DNA of 64,000 bases. It comes from a virus. Below the pieces are notes generated by a model. That model was not told the DNA's origin and did not search any database. It worked only from the letters and a program-made list of their open reading frames with translations. This document shows, piece by piece, positions 7,451-15,028 of the stretch (its first letter is position 1; every line of letters begins with the position of its first letter). Location: IMG/VR virus record IMGVR_UViG_3300009104_001210, positions 152,423 to 216,422 of that record; one strand, written 5' to 3'. The translations under genes were made by a program, and so were the position numbers.

Positions 7451-7763
7451 ATGTTTATTATGTACTGCTTTAACTGAGCCGGGTCAAGGATTCTATGACC
7501 ATTTAGAAGATGTTCATATGATGCCTATTAGGCGGAAGAGAATTGTACAACCTGAGAATTGGATTCATGGTATGTCTTTAGAGAAAAAGGATATGATGAG
7601 AGAAGAAACACACGATGAATGTATGGAAAGATTTAAATTTAATCATCCTGAATATGGTACTGAACAATGTTGGTGTCCTGATTGTCTTGGTGGAGAAACA
7701 TTAGAAATGGTAAATAAAATTTGTTCTAAACATGGACAACTTTATATAAAGGGTAAACATTGA
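7440..7763 (+). CDS. Small protein with two putative zinc-binding cysteine/histidine clusters
   Basis: 107 aa. The N-terminus CLLC followed by FYDHLEDVH has C2H2 zinc-finger spacing; the C-terminal half carries CWCPDC and then ICSKHG. Basic patch IRRKRIV lies between. It could bind nucleic acid, but no family is recognised. It sits between the SGNH-like gene and purF, one base before the purF GTG. Confidence 0.55.
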   Translation: MKTKCLLCTALTEPGQGFYDHLEDVHMMPIRRKRIVQPENWIHGMSLEKKDMMREETHDECMERFKFNHPEYGTEQCWCPDCLGGETLEMVNKICSKHGQLYIKGKH

Positions 7764-7764
7764 A

Positions 7765-9204
7765 GTGTGTGGCATAGCAGGTATTTATAGTCATAGGTCT
7801 GTAGCACCAGAATTGTATGAGTGTATAGTTCATTTACAACATAGGGGACAAGATGCCGCAGGGATGATGACATATGATGAACGTATGCACAAACATAAAG
7901 GATTGGGATTAGCTAGAGACGTATTTACAAAAAATAATATATCTTTACTTAAAGGTAATGTTGGTATTTCACATAATAGATATCCTACACATGGAGAGTT
8001 TGGTCATGGTGAGATACAACCCGTATGGACTTCCGTACCATATGGAATAGCAATAGCACATAATGGACAGATAACAAACTATGATGAATTAGTAGAAGAA
8101 GTTACACAAAAGGAAAAGAGATATCTTAATACCACAAGTGATACTGAAGTTTTATTACATATATTAGCAAATGAATTAGATAAGAATGGAATACCAAAAA
8201 CTTCAGAAGAGTTTTTTAATCATTTATGTGAGGCAGTTAGTACTATATTTACAAAAGTTAAAGGGGCTTATTCTGTTACAGGTATTATTGTTGGAAAAGG
8301 ATTAATTGTTTTTAGAGATCCACGAGGTATTAGACCATTAGTTAAAGGTGAAAGAGATGATAACGGTAAAAAGGAGTATATCTTTTCATCAGAAAATACT
8401 ATGTTTTATTCATTAGGTTATGAACCAAAGGGTAATGTATTACCTGGAGAACTTATTTACATAGATGAAAGTGGTAAGTATTTTAGCAAACGATTAGTTA
8501 AGGAAGAATTTAATCCTTGTATATTTGAGTATGTATATTTTTCACGACCAGATGCAGTACTGAATGATGTAGGTGTGTATCGTTCAAGATTGAGAATGGG
8601 TCAGAATTTAGCATATGCATGGATGAAGAAGTATCCATATATAGTACCTGATATAGTTATACCTGCACCGAGTACGGCAAATACCGCCGCATTATCATTT
8701 GCTCATGAAATAGATGTTAGATATTCAGAAGGATTGTATAAGAATCCGTTTGTTGGTAGAACATTTATTATGCCAGGACAAGAAGAACGTAAAAGTTCTG
8801 TTAAACATAAACTCGTACCACAAGATACAGAGATACGAGATAAGAAAGTATTAATAGTAGATGATAGCATTGTTCGTGGTAATACAAGTAAAGAGATAGT
8901 AAGAATGGTAAAAGATTTTGGAGCAAAAGAAGTGTATTTTGTTAGTGCTTGTCCACCAATAAAACACCCTTGTTATTATGGTGTTGATATGCCAACTAAA
9001 GAGGAATTAATTGCTGGAATTAATAAAATAGATACTATTAAAAAAGATTTAGGAGTTGATATTTTACTATATCAAGAGATAGATGATTTAGTTGAAGCAG
9101 TAACACGAAGAGGTGATCATCATATAGAGAATCCATGTATGGCTTGTCTTGATGGACACTATGTAGTTAATGGAAGAAAAGTTCATGAATTGGTACTTAA
9201 TTAA
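7765..9204 (+). CDS. purF: Amidophosphoribosyltransferase (glutamine PRPP amidotransferase)
   Basis: 479 aa. It catalyses the first committed step of purine synthesis: PRPP plus glutamine to phosphoribosylamine. The GTG start at 7765 is fixed because the N-terminal nucleophile must be Cys2 (CGIAGIYSHR). Glutaminase domain residues ~1-230 include HRGQDAAG and SDTEVLLH; DPRGIRPL follows. The phosphoribosyltransferase half has the PRPP loop VLIVDDSIVRGNTSK. Length and motifs match active cellular PurF. Overlaps the PIG-L gene by one base. Purine genes in phages are established; with two glutamine synthetase homologs nearby the glutamine supply may be local. Confidence 0.97.
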   Translation: MCGIAGIYSHRSVAPELYECIVHLQHRGQDAAGMMTYDERMHKHKGLGLARDVFTKNNISLLKGNVGISHNRYPTHGEFGHGEIQPVWTSVPYGIAIAHNGQITNYDELVEEVTQKEKRYLNTTSDTEVLLHILANELDKNGIPKTSEEFFNHLCEAVSTIFTKVKGAYSVTGIIVGKGLIVFRDPRGIRPLVKGERDDNGKKEYIFSSENTMFYSLGYEPKGNVLPGELIYIDESGKYFSKRLVKEEFNPCIFEYVYFSRPDAVLNDVGVYRSRLRMGQNLAYAWMKKYPYIVPDIVIPAPSTANTAALSFAHEIDVRYSEGLYKNPFVGRTFIMPGQEERKSSVKHKLVPQDTEIRDKKVLIVDDSIVRGNTSKEIVRMVKDFGAKEVYFVSACPPIKHPCYYGVDMPTKEELIAGINKIDTIKKDLGVDILLYQEIDDLVEAVTRRGDHHIENPCMACLDGHYVVNGRKVHELVLN

Positions 9205-9704
9205 TGATTAATAAGATAATGATTGTAGCGCACCCTGATGATGAAGCACTATTTGGTGGCGCTGAATTATTATCACACCCAAAAGAATATAAAGTTGTAG
9301 TAGTAGATGAATATCACAATGATGTTAGACAAAAAGAGTTTAAGGATTCCATGCAATTTATAGGAATTACAGATTTTGAACATTGGACAGGTTATAAAGG
9401 TGGAGAAGATTATCATAGAGAAAAACTTATTTATGAGTTATTGAGAGTATTGAGAGAAAAAAAATGGGAAAAGATTGTAACTCATAATAGAGCAGGTGAA
9501 TATGGTCACCCAAGACATAGAGCATTGCATGATATATTAAATCATTTAAGACCTGAAATACTATGGCAGTTTGATAAAGGTAAAGAAAGATTACCACAAG
9601 ATTTATTAATTAAGAAAAGAGATTTATTAAAAGTATATGGAAGCCAAAGAGATGTTTTAGATTGGTTTAGTCCCTGGTACGAGAAAATAACGAAGGTAAA
9701 TTGA
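9204..9704 (+). CDS. PIG-L/LmbE-family deacetylase
   Basis: 166 aa. The AHPDDE motif at residues 9-14 and GHPRHRALHD later supply the zinc ligands and catalytic Asp of the PIG-L family, which removes acetyl groups from N-acetylglucosamine conjugates. Shorter than most family members (about 220-270 aa) but with both key motifs. Set between purF and guaB and near nagB; it might deacetylate an amino sugar before NagB acts, which is speculative. The stop overlaps the guaB start. Confidence 0.85.
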   Translation: MINKIMIVAHPDDEALFGGAELLSHPKEYKVVVVDEYHNDVRQKEFKDSMQFIGITDFEHWTGYKGGEDYHREKLIYELLRVLREKKWEKIVTHNRAGEYGHPRHRALHDILNHLRPEILWQFDKGKERLPQDLLIKKRDLLKVYGSQRDVLDWFSPWYEKITKVN

Positions 9705-10741
9705 TGAGAAGAGCATTAGCATATGATGACATAAATATTACACCTAAATATTCAGATGTGGAACATAGAGACGACATAAATATTACTACAAGATTTACTA
9801 AGAAAACTTTATTAGATATACCAATTGTATCTTCACCTATGGATACTATTACTGGATTTGATATGGCTTTTGCTATGATGGTGTTGGGTGGAGTTGGTGT
9901 TGTACATAGATTTAATACTATTGAAGAACAATCATTGATAATGAATCAGTTACATACTGAAAAGTATGATCATTGTGAATTACCATTATCTGCAGCTATT
10001 GGAGTTACAGGGGATTATTTAGAAAGGGCACAAGAATTAATTAAGAACGGATGTAATGTTCTACTTATAGATGTAGCGCATGGACATCATAAATTAGTAG
10101 GAGAAGCAATTGAAGAGGTCAAAACCAAGTTATCAGGAGTTGAAATCATTGCGGGATCAGTTGCGACAGGAGAAGCGTGTGAATACTTATGTGAAAAAGG
10201 AGCGGACTCGATTAGAGTCGGAATTGGAAATGGAAGTTTATGTGAAACGAGAATTAGAACGGGTGTCGGAATCCCTCAAGTGTCTGCTCTCATTGATTGC
10301 GTCGCCGTTGCTGATAGGTTTGATGTTCCTATTATTGGTGATGGTGGGATCCGTAATGTTGGTGATGTGTGTAAAGGACTTGCTTGTGGGGCTGACTCGA
10401 TTATGTTGGGCTCCCTGTTATCAGGTACTAAAGAAACTCCAGGCACGATTGAAAAAATAGGCCAATGGCCGAATGAAATGTTACATAAAAAATATAGAGG
10501 TTCAGCATCATTGGACTCTAAAAAATCAAGAGGGGATAATAAAAATGTCGAAGGTAATCACAAAGTTATACCATACAAAGGGAAGGTCAAAAGAATTATA
10601 CAAGATATACAAGAGGGAATTCGTAGTTCTTTCAGCTATGTTGGTGCTAACAATTTTCCTGAGTTTTATTCTAAAGTAGAGTTAATAGAAGTTACAAGAG
10701 CAGGAAATATTGAAGGTATGCCACACCTTCTTAATACTTAA
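9704..10741 (+). CDS. guaB: IMP dehydrogenase, CBS-less
   Basis: 345 aa from the ATG at 9704. IMPDH oxidises IMP to XMP for GMP synthesis. Visible motifs: FDD-like YDDINITPKYS start, SSPMDTITG, GSVATG, the catalytic loop GIGNGSLCETRIRTGVGIPQ with the active-site Cys, IIGDGGIRNVGD and the mobile flap YRGSASLDSK. The regulatory CBS pair is absent, giving a compact catalytic core. GMP reductase is a less likely alternative, because SPMDT and the YRG flap follow IMPDH. The stretch 10130-10460 is clearly richer in G+C than either flank. It ends just before the tmRNA gene. Confidence 0.93.
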   Translation: MRRALAYDDINITPKYSDVEHRDDINITTRFTKKTLLDIPIVSSPMDTITGFDMAFAMMVLGGVGVVHRFNTIEEQSLIMNQLHTEKYDHCELPLSAAIGVTGDYLERAQELIKNGCNVLLIDVAHGHHKLVGEAIEEVKTKLSGVEIIAGSVATGEACEYLCEKGADSIRVGIGNGSLCETRIRTGVGIPQVSALIDCVAVADRFDVPIIGDGGIRNVGDVCKGLACGADSIMLGSLLSGTKETPGTIEKIGQWPNEMLHKKYRGSASLDSKKSRGDNKNVEGNHKVIPYKGKVKRIIQDIQEGIRSSFSYVGANNFPEFYSKVELIEVTRAGNIEGMPHLLNT

Positions 10742-10747
10742 TAATAT

Positions 10748-11182
10748 GGGGCTGAATGGTTTCGACAGATGCTATTTGATAATATAGTGCAACGGAGTTT
10801 GAGTAAGACTTGCTATAAAAGACTCACAAACCCAAAATGGCGATAAATCGCTACAAGGGTTGGAAATTGATTGGCATTTAGCCAATACCGAACAGATGTT
10901 TGACACTTATGTTGAACCTGCAAGGGCTTCCCAACCAACTTACGCATACGCATAAGTTACTGAGTTACCTAACACTCGGTCATAAAATGAGTTAGGTGGT
11001 AGGATGGTTGGTATATGTCTTTGAGTAGGAATTAGACGATAAAGAAACCTATCAGTTAAACTCATCTGAGTAAATGAGGTATGGTGGGTTGTTAGTTGAC
11101 TACCGATTTGGAAACTAACTAAGTTGTAAATGACTATTTATTAAAAGTAGACTGGACGCGGGTTCGAATCCCGCCAGCTCCA
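10748..11182 (+). ncRNA. ssrA: tmRNA
   Basis: The 5-prime end GGGGCTGAATGGTTTCGACA and the 3-prime end (T-arm GCGGGTTCGAATCCCGC, then CAGCTCC) form the tRNA-like acceptor of tmRNA: GGGGCTG pairs fully with CAGCTCC, with the G-U pair expected. 435 nt, at the long end of the usual range; CCA is not encoded. Between them are hairpins such as ATTGGC/GCCAAT (loop ATTTA) and ACCTA-ACTC/GAGT-TAGGT. The best tag reading frame is 10920-10955: Ala-Arg-Ala-Ser-Gln-Pro-Thr-Tyr-Ala-Tyr-Ala-stop, with A at position -4 before the resume codon. The YAYA end resembles YALAA degradation tags. tmRNA rescues stalled ribosomes. Confidence 0.95.
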
Positions 11183-11202
11183 CTAAAATTGAGGAGAATA
11201 TT

Positions 11203-11445
11203 ATGAGAGGGAGAACCGATCTAATAGACGCATTAACAAAATACTTTGAAGGCTGTATTGCTAAGCACAAAGTTAATATTGATAACTTGTTAGATAATCA
11301 TGTAGCTTTAGCAGAACATCCTGATATTATTGACACACTTGATAAAGAAGTTGATATAATGTCTAACTACGAAGATAAGTTGAGTGTTTTACAAAAATAT
11401 TTTGTTGTTGAAGAAACGAATAAAAAAGAACTATTAAAGGATTAA
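11203..11445 (+). CDS. Small hypothetical helical protein
   Basis: 80 aa with GAGGAG eight bases upstream, starting 20 bases after the tmRNA. Predicted all-helical and charged, with an HxxHxxH-like spread of histidines but no clear motif. Lies directly before another small gene (one-base gap). Function unknown. Confidence 0.6.
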   Translation: MRGRTDLIDALTKYFEGCIAKHKVNIDNLLDNHVALAEHPDIIDTLDKEVDIMSNYEDKLSVLQKYFVVEETNKKELLKD

Positions 11446-11446
11446 T

Positions 11447-11671
11447 ATGAAGCATATTATTGCAAAGAGAGTTCCACCTGGAGATAGATGGTCTATCGAA
11501 GGAGATGAAGTTGTTCACTCAACACTTACAGATTGTCTTAATTCTATTTTTATGGTAAATGGTTCTACACGATTTGATATAGATGCTAAGGCTGGAGAAA
11601 TTTATACAGACGATGGTGTAGTTAAACCTGAACCAATCAAGAAGTATAGTTTGTATGGTGAAGAGATGTAA
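11447..11671 (+). CDS. Small hypothetical protein
   Basis: 74 aa, starting one base after the preceding stop. Mixed alpha/beta composition with a central FMVNGSTRFDIDAKAGEIY stretch. No known motif. Part of a run of three short genes between the tmRNA and the first sulfotransferase. Confidence 0.5.
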   Translation: MKHIIAKRVPPGDRWSIEGDEVVHSTLTDCLNSIFMVNGSTRFDIDAKAGEIYTDDGVVKPEPIKKYSLYGEEM

Positions 11672-11675
11672 TCTT

Positions 11676-11909
11676 ATGAAAGAAAATACAGTATATAATC
11701 ATTGGGATAATCTTGTAATGGTTAGAACTAATGAAAATTTTATAAATGTTATATGTCATAAAGAAGATCAAGTTCAACCAGTATTAGATAGAATGTCTAC
11801 TGATTGTTGTATTCTATCTGAATATGAAGAGTGGGATGAAGGTGAAGATGTGAAATGGATATTAACGTTTAGATTATTGGAAGAACACGAAACAATTCAT
11901 AGTAACTAA
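11676..11909 (+). CDS. Small hypothetical protein
   Basis: 77 aa from the ATG at 11676, chosen because it follows the upstream stop and has GAAGAG at a suitable distance; an ATG at 11655 would overlap the preceding gene by 17 bases. Acidic C-terminal half (SEYEEWDEGEDVKW). Not recognised. The next ATG follows its stop without a gap. Confidence 0.5.
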   Translation: MKENTVYNHWDNLVMVRTNENFINVICHKEDQVQPVLDRMSTDCCILSEYEEWDEGEDVKWILTFRLLEEHETIHSN

Positions 11910-12653
11910 ATGATAAATCATAAACATAAGTTTATTTTTGTACATATACCACATACTGCAGGAACAAGTATAGAAGAGGCTTTTGGTTGGTATATACCAA
12001 ATGAATCAAAGGAAATTACTAATGAAGAGTTTGCATTAATTAAAGATAGACATTTAACAGGCGCACAGAGTAAAAGAAAATATAAAAAATATTGGGATGA
12101 TTATTTTGTATTTACAATTATAAGGAATCCATTTGATTATTTAGTTTCTAGTTGGGCAAGTTCTTCTGATTATATAGATGTTAAGAATAGGTATGCTAGT
12201 TATGGTAAATATTTGGGTGATGAAATAATATATAAAAGACGTGAACGACGATTTAGTTCAAGTTCTGATAGAGACTTATTGGAAAGAATGGGGCTTAGTA
12301 TAGATAAAATTTATTTTAAAGATTATGTAAATGCTTGTATAGATTATAAAAGAAATTTGAATCAAACAAATATGTTAGGTGATTTAGGTAGATATGATTT
12401 TATTGGTAAGTTTGAAGATATAGAAAATAGTTGGCAATATATTTGTAAAGAACTTGGAGTAGAAATAATATTAGGAAACTCTAATCCAACATTTAATTTG
12501 AAGAAAAAGCATTATAGTCATTGGTATACAAAAGATATAGAGTTAATAGATAAAAGTATTCCAATACTTGATGATGAATTAATAGATAGAGTTGCAGATT
12601 ATTGTTCAAGAGATTTAGAAACATTTGATTATAAGTTCGATTATGGATTATGA
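11910..12653 (+). CDS. PAPS-dependent sulfotransferase (Sulfotransfer_2-like)
   Basis: 247 aa. FVHIPHTAGTSIEEAF matches the 5-prime phosphosulfate loop (HIPKTAGTS in carbohydrate sulfotransferases), and FTIIRNPFDYLVSSW the 3-prime phosphate motif (RNPxxRxxS). Such enzymes move sulfate from PAPS to sugar hydroxyls. The lysine of the PSB loop is histidine here, a notable change at a normally catalytic position. An APS kinase at 42331 could supply PAPS. Coupled by ATGA to the next gene. Confidence 0.88.
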   Translation: MINHKHKFIFVHIPHTAGTSIEEAFGWYIPNESKEITNEEFALIKDRHLTGAQSKRKYKKYWDDYFVFTIIRNPFDYLVSSWASSSDYIDVKNRYASYGKYLGDEIIYKRRERRFSSSSDRDLLERMGLSIDKIYFKDYVNACIDYKRNLNQTNMLGDLGRYDFIGKFEDIENSWQYICKELGVEIILGNSNPTFNLKKKHYSHWYTKDIELIDKSIPILDDELIDRVADYCSRDLETFDYKFDYGL

Positions 12654-13117
12654 AGAGTACGCCAAGCAATAAAGAAATTGGTTTTTTTAAACAGTTATAT
12701 TCAGAAGAACCACATAGTTGGGTTAATCCAATGTTCATTTCACGAAGCGATTGGCCACCACCTCAAGATTGGTTAGATGAAGCGCCACATTTAAATCATA
12801 AAATGATACATAAAAGAGCTTCAGTTTGTTTATGTGTTTGGGAAAGATTTGGTGAAGTAACAAATCGTGCACTTATAGATTACTTTAAATTAATAATACC
12901 ACACGTTCATTTACCATTAGACTTAGATGGTTTTATGAAAATAGTAGATGGTAGACATAGATTAATAGCATATAAAGAATTAGATATAATGTGTCCTGTT
13001 TATATAGGTAGAAAAAGAGTGAGATATGGTACTTGTTGGCAAAAAGGACTTGCTTATAATGATGGAACAGTTGATAAGAATGTAAGACATAGAAGTGGAT
13101 ATTATGATCTTAAATAA
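12650..13117 (+). CDS. ParB-fold (DGRHR motif) protein
   Basis: 155 aa. The stretch MKIVDGRHRLIAYKELDIMCPVYIG fits the ParB/sulfiredoxin-like motif, DGxHRxxA, used for nucleotide binding or hydrolysis in ParB-like proteins. A tryptophan- and proline-rich N-terminal half has no recognised domain. Located between two sulfotransferases and overlapping both, so it may act with them, for example as a kinase-like or nucleotide-binding partner. Function unknown. Confidence 0.6.
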   Translation: MKSTPSNKEIGFFKQLYSEEPHSWVNPMFISRSDWPPPQDWLDEAPHLNHKMIHKRASVCLCVWERFGEVTNRALIDYFKLIIPHVHLPLDLDGFMKIVDGRHRLIAYKELDIMCPVYIGRKRVRYGTCWQKGLAYNDGTVDKNVRHRSGYYDLK

Positions 13118-13820
13118 TGAATATAAATTTATTTTTATACATATCCCAAAAAATGCTGGCACTTCTTTGAGAAGTAATTTGTGTAGATTAAGTGGTATGA
13201 AACAACCGTACACTTTTGAAGAAAAAGCGTTTGCACGTTTATGTACACATACTAAACCATGTGATTGTAAAAAGGATGGCGTCTTATCAGGTAGACATAT
13301 TAGGGCTATTACATTACGAGATGAAAAAGAAATAGATAATTGGAATGATTTGTATAAGTTTGCATTTGTAAGAAATCCATATGATAGAATGGTATCATTC
13401 TGGGCATTCTATAGAAACATAGGAACATCTATGACAAATGTTAGAAGGTCAGCAGAAATGATGTCTTTTGATGATTGGGTTAAATATTTAAGAAAGAAAT
13501 CATTTGCCAAAATGGGAGAGCATCCTGAATCACTTGTTCCACCTTGGCGGTGGCCACAAGTATCTTGGATTGAAAAGGATGGTAAACAGATAATAGATTT
13601 TGTAGGTAGATACGAAAATTTACAGGAAGATTTTGAATACATATGTAAACATATTGGTTTAGATAAAGATAGTTCTTTGTGGAAAGGACATGAACAATTA
13701 GAAGAATTTAATAAATCAGGTAGATTAAAAGATTATAGACAATACTATACGGAAGAATCAAAGAAGATAGTTGGTTGGTGGTTTAAAAGAGATTTGGAAT
13801 TATTTGATTATTCCTTTTAA
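13104..13820 (+). CDS. PAPS-dependent sulfotransferase (Sulfotransfer_2-like), second copy
   Basis: 238 aa from the ATG at 13104, overlapping the ParB-like gene by 14 bases. FIHIPKNAGTSLRSNL carries an intact lysine in the PAPS loop, and FAFVRNPYDRMVSFW is the second PAPS motif. A conserved WPQVSWIEKDGKQIIDFVGRYENLQEDF stretch typifies carbohydrate sulfotransferases of this family. It is distantly related to the 11910 gene (two-gene expansion). The stop is three bases before a tRNA gene. Confidence 0.92.
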   Translation: MILNNEYKFIFIHIPKNAGTSLRSNLCRLSGMKQPYTFEEKAFARLCTHTKPCDCKKDGVLSGRHIRAITLRDEKEIDNWNDLYKFAFVRNPYDRMVSFWAFYRNIGTSMTNVRRSAEMMSFDDWVKYLRKKSFAKMGEHPESLVPPWRWPQVSWIEKDGKQIIDFVGRYENLQEDFEYICKHIGLDKDSSLWKGHEQLEEFNKSGRLKDYRQYYTEESKKIVGWWFKRDLELFDYSF

Positions 13821-13823
13821 TAT

Positions 13824-13895
13824 GGCCCCATCGTCTAATGGTGAGGACGTCGCCCTTTCAAGGCGGAGATATGGGTTCGACTCCCGTTGGGGCTA
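13824..13895 (+). tRNA. tRNA-Glu (anticodon UUC)
   Basis: Acceptor GGCCCCA pairs with TGGGGCT. The anticodon arm TCGCC-CTTTCAA-GGCGG shows TTC in the loop, and the T-arm carries GGTTCGACTCC. 72 nt, CCA not encoded. First of a three-tRNA run. Confidence 0.95.
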
Positions 13896-13896
13896 C

Positions 13897-13979
13897 GGGC
13901 AGGTAGCAAAGCGGTTAAATGCACCAAACCGTAAGTTTGGCGTCGTGAGACTACGGTGGTTCGAATCCATCCCTGCCCT
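13897..13979 (+). tRNA. tRNA-Tyr (anticodon GUA)
   Basis: Acceptor GGGCAGG/CCTGCCC, anticodon stem CCAAA/TTTGG with loop CCGTAAG (GTA), and a long variable arm (CGTCGTGAGACTACG) as expected for class II tRNA-Tyr. The discriminator base reads T, where A is usual. CCA is not encoded. Confidence 0.93.
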
Positions 13980-13980
13980 C

Positions 13981-14053
13981 GGGGCTGTAGCTCATTTGGG
14001 AGAGCGCTTCCCTTGCACGGAAGAGGCAGCAGGTTCGATTCCTGTCAGCTCCA
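13981..14053 (+). tRNA. tRNA-Ala (anticodon UGC)
   Basis: Acceptor GGGGCTG/CAGCTCC with the G3-U70 identity pair of tRNA-Ala, anticodon stem CTTCC/GGAAG and loop CTTGCAC (TGC). Discriminator A; CCA not encoded. One base separates it from tRNA-Tyr. Confidence 0.96.
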
Positions 14054-14054
14054 C

Positions 14055-14648
14055 ATGAAAAATCTATCTAGATCTGAAATAAGAGAAATAAAGAATAACC
14101 AATCAGAGTTGTATATGGAAAATGATAACTTTAAAGTTATTATACCATATACACATGATGCAGTTAAGATATATGGTAAAGGTACTAGTTGGTGTGTTTC
14201 TTGGGCAAAAGACGAAGACTATCAGTTTTATAATAAAACAGGTAAAATTCTTTTAATACTTAAAAAGAATGTTCATATTAAAGATAATACTGAAATAGAT
14301 GATGTGTGTTATAAAGTATCTATGTGGATGCCATATCAAAAATATTTGCCACTATATAGAAATTTTGGAAAAGGTGGTATAGAAGATATAGCTAAAAGAT
14401 ATGAGTCCGATAAAGAGTTATATAAAAGCGTATTAAATGGTTATGTAAATTCGGTTGATGGTATTACTATTCATAAAATAACAGCAGATTTTGAATATTA
14501 TGATGCTGATGATGCGCATTGTTTTATGCCTGTAAAGTATATAGAAGGAGATAAAGTAGTTTGCATAGATAGAGATTGGGAATTAGATTGGGAAATATTT
14601 GATAGTATAAGATATAAGTATGAATATGAGTGGCAATTTGAAGGATAA
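14055..14648 (+). CDS. Hypothetical phage protein with GKGTSWC motif
   Basis: 197 aa from the ATG at 14055, directly after tRNA-Ala; longer upstream readings would run through the tRNA genes. The central IYGKGTSWCVSWAKDEDYQFYN, then ILLILKK, resembles a recurring phage motif (GxGTxWCxA...Y) whose function I do not know. The C-terminal third is acidic and tyrosine-rich. It lies between tRNA genes, a position often taken by small phage genes of unknown role. Confidence 0.65.
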   Translation: MKNLSRSEIREIKNNQSELYMENDNFKVIIPYTHDAVKIYGKGTSWCVSWAKDEDYQFYNKTGKILLILKKNVHIKDNTEIDDVCYKVSMWMPYQKYLPLYRNFGKGGIEDIAKRYESDKELYKSVLNGYVNSVDGITIHKITADFEYYDADDAHCFMPVKYIEGDKVVCIDRDWELDWEIFDSIRYKYEYEWQFEG

Positions 14649-14652
14649 TAAT

Positions 14653-14726
14653 GTGCTGGTGCCGGAGTGGTCTAACGGGGTGGGTTGCAAACCCATTATT
14701 CACAGGTTCGAATCCTGTTCAGCACT
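14653..14726 (+). tRNA. tRNA-Cys (anticodon GCA)
   Basis: Acceptor GTGCTGG/TCAGCAC (one G-U pair), anticodon arm GTGGG-TTGCAAA-CCCAT with GCA, discriminator T as expected for tRNA-Cys, T-arm GGTTCGAATCC. CCA not encoded. Confidence 0.92.
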
Positions 14727-14879
14727 CATAACTAAGGAGAAATACCAATGTAATATACAACACTAAATATAAGATTAGGGTTTAGCAGTACCAATATATA
14801 AACTGTCGGTGTTTAAAGTACACCACAAAATTTAGTGTACGGATGGTATCTAAAGAGGGACGGAGGCGGGAAAAAATTA
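14727..14879 (+). other. 153-bp inter-tRNA stretch with paired segments and a start-stop ORF
   Basis: No gene is visible. A good AAGGAG site is followed at normal distance by ATG TAA (14748-14753), a minimal start-stop. ATACCA (14742-14747) can pair with TGGTAT (14844-14849), enclosing a GTACAC/GTGTAC hairpin (14818-14840). GC-rich GGGACGGAGGCGGG precedes the tRNA-Thr. It may be a processed spacer or a small structured RNA. Confidence 0.35.
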
Positions 14880-14952
14880 GCCACTTTAGCTCAGTTGGTA
14901 GAGCAGCTCACTTGTAATGAGCAGGTCCTCAGTTCGAGTCTGAGAAGTGGCT
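14880..14952 (+). tRNA. tRNA-Thr (anticodon UGU)
   Basis: Acceptor GCCACTT/AAGTGGC, D-arm AGCTCAGTTGGTAGAGC, anticodon arm GCTCA-CTTGTAA-TGAGC with TGT, T-arm AGTTCGAGTCT. Discriminator T; CCA not encoded. Confidence 0.95.
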
Positions 14953-14956
14953 CAAA

Positions 14957-15003
14957 AATAATTAAAAAAAGGCTTGACTCGCATGGTCCAAAATGCCTAT
15001 ATT
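14957..15003 (+). promoter_or_regulatory. Repeated sigma70-type promoter, copy 1
   Basis: An A-rich tract ending AAAAAAAGGC runs into TTGACT (14974-14979), an 18-bp spacer containing ATGGTCC, and TATATT (14998-15003), then TAGG. The same ~47-bp block recurs at 15898, 35137 and 35685. Drives the genes at 15029 and 15409. Confidence 0.75.
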
Positions 15004-15028
15004 TAGGTATAAATGAGAGGATATAAAA

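Noticed and set aside
10110-10460. Long plus-frame reading (116 codons) inside guaB
   Set aside because: Out-of-frame shadow of a conserved IMPDH core; it lengthens only because the patch is richer in G+C.
10473-10679. 68-codon plus-frame reading ending in a hydrophobic stretch
   Set aside because: Lies entirely inside guaB in another frame, with no ribosome site.
13771-14058. Plus-frame reading crossing the tRNA run
   Set aside because: Runs through three clear tRNA genes; the next gene starts properly at 14055.
14835-15026. Plus-frame reading over tRNA-Thr and promoter copy 1
   Set aside because: Covers a tRNA and a promoter; no coding pattern.
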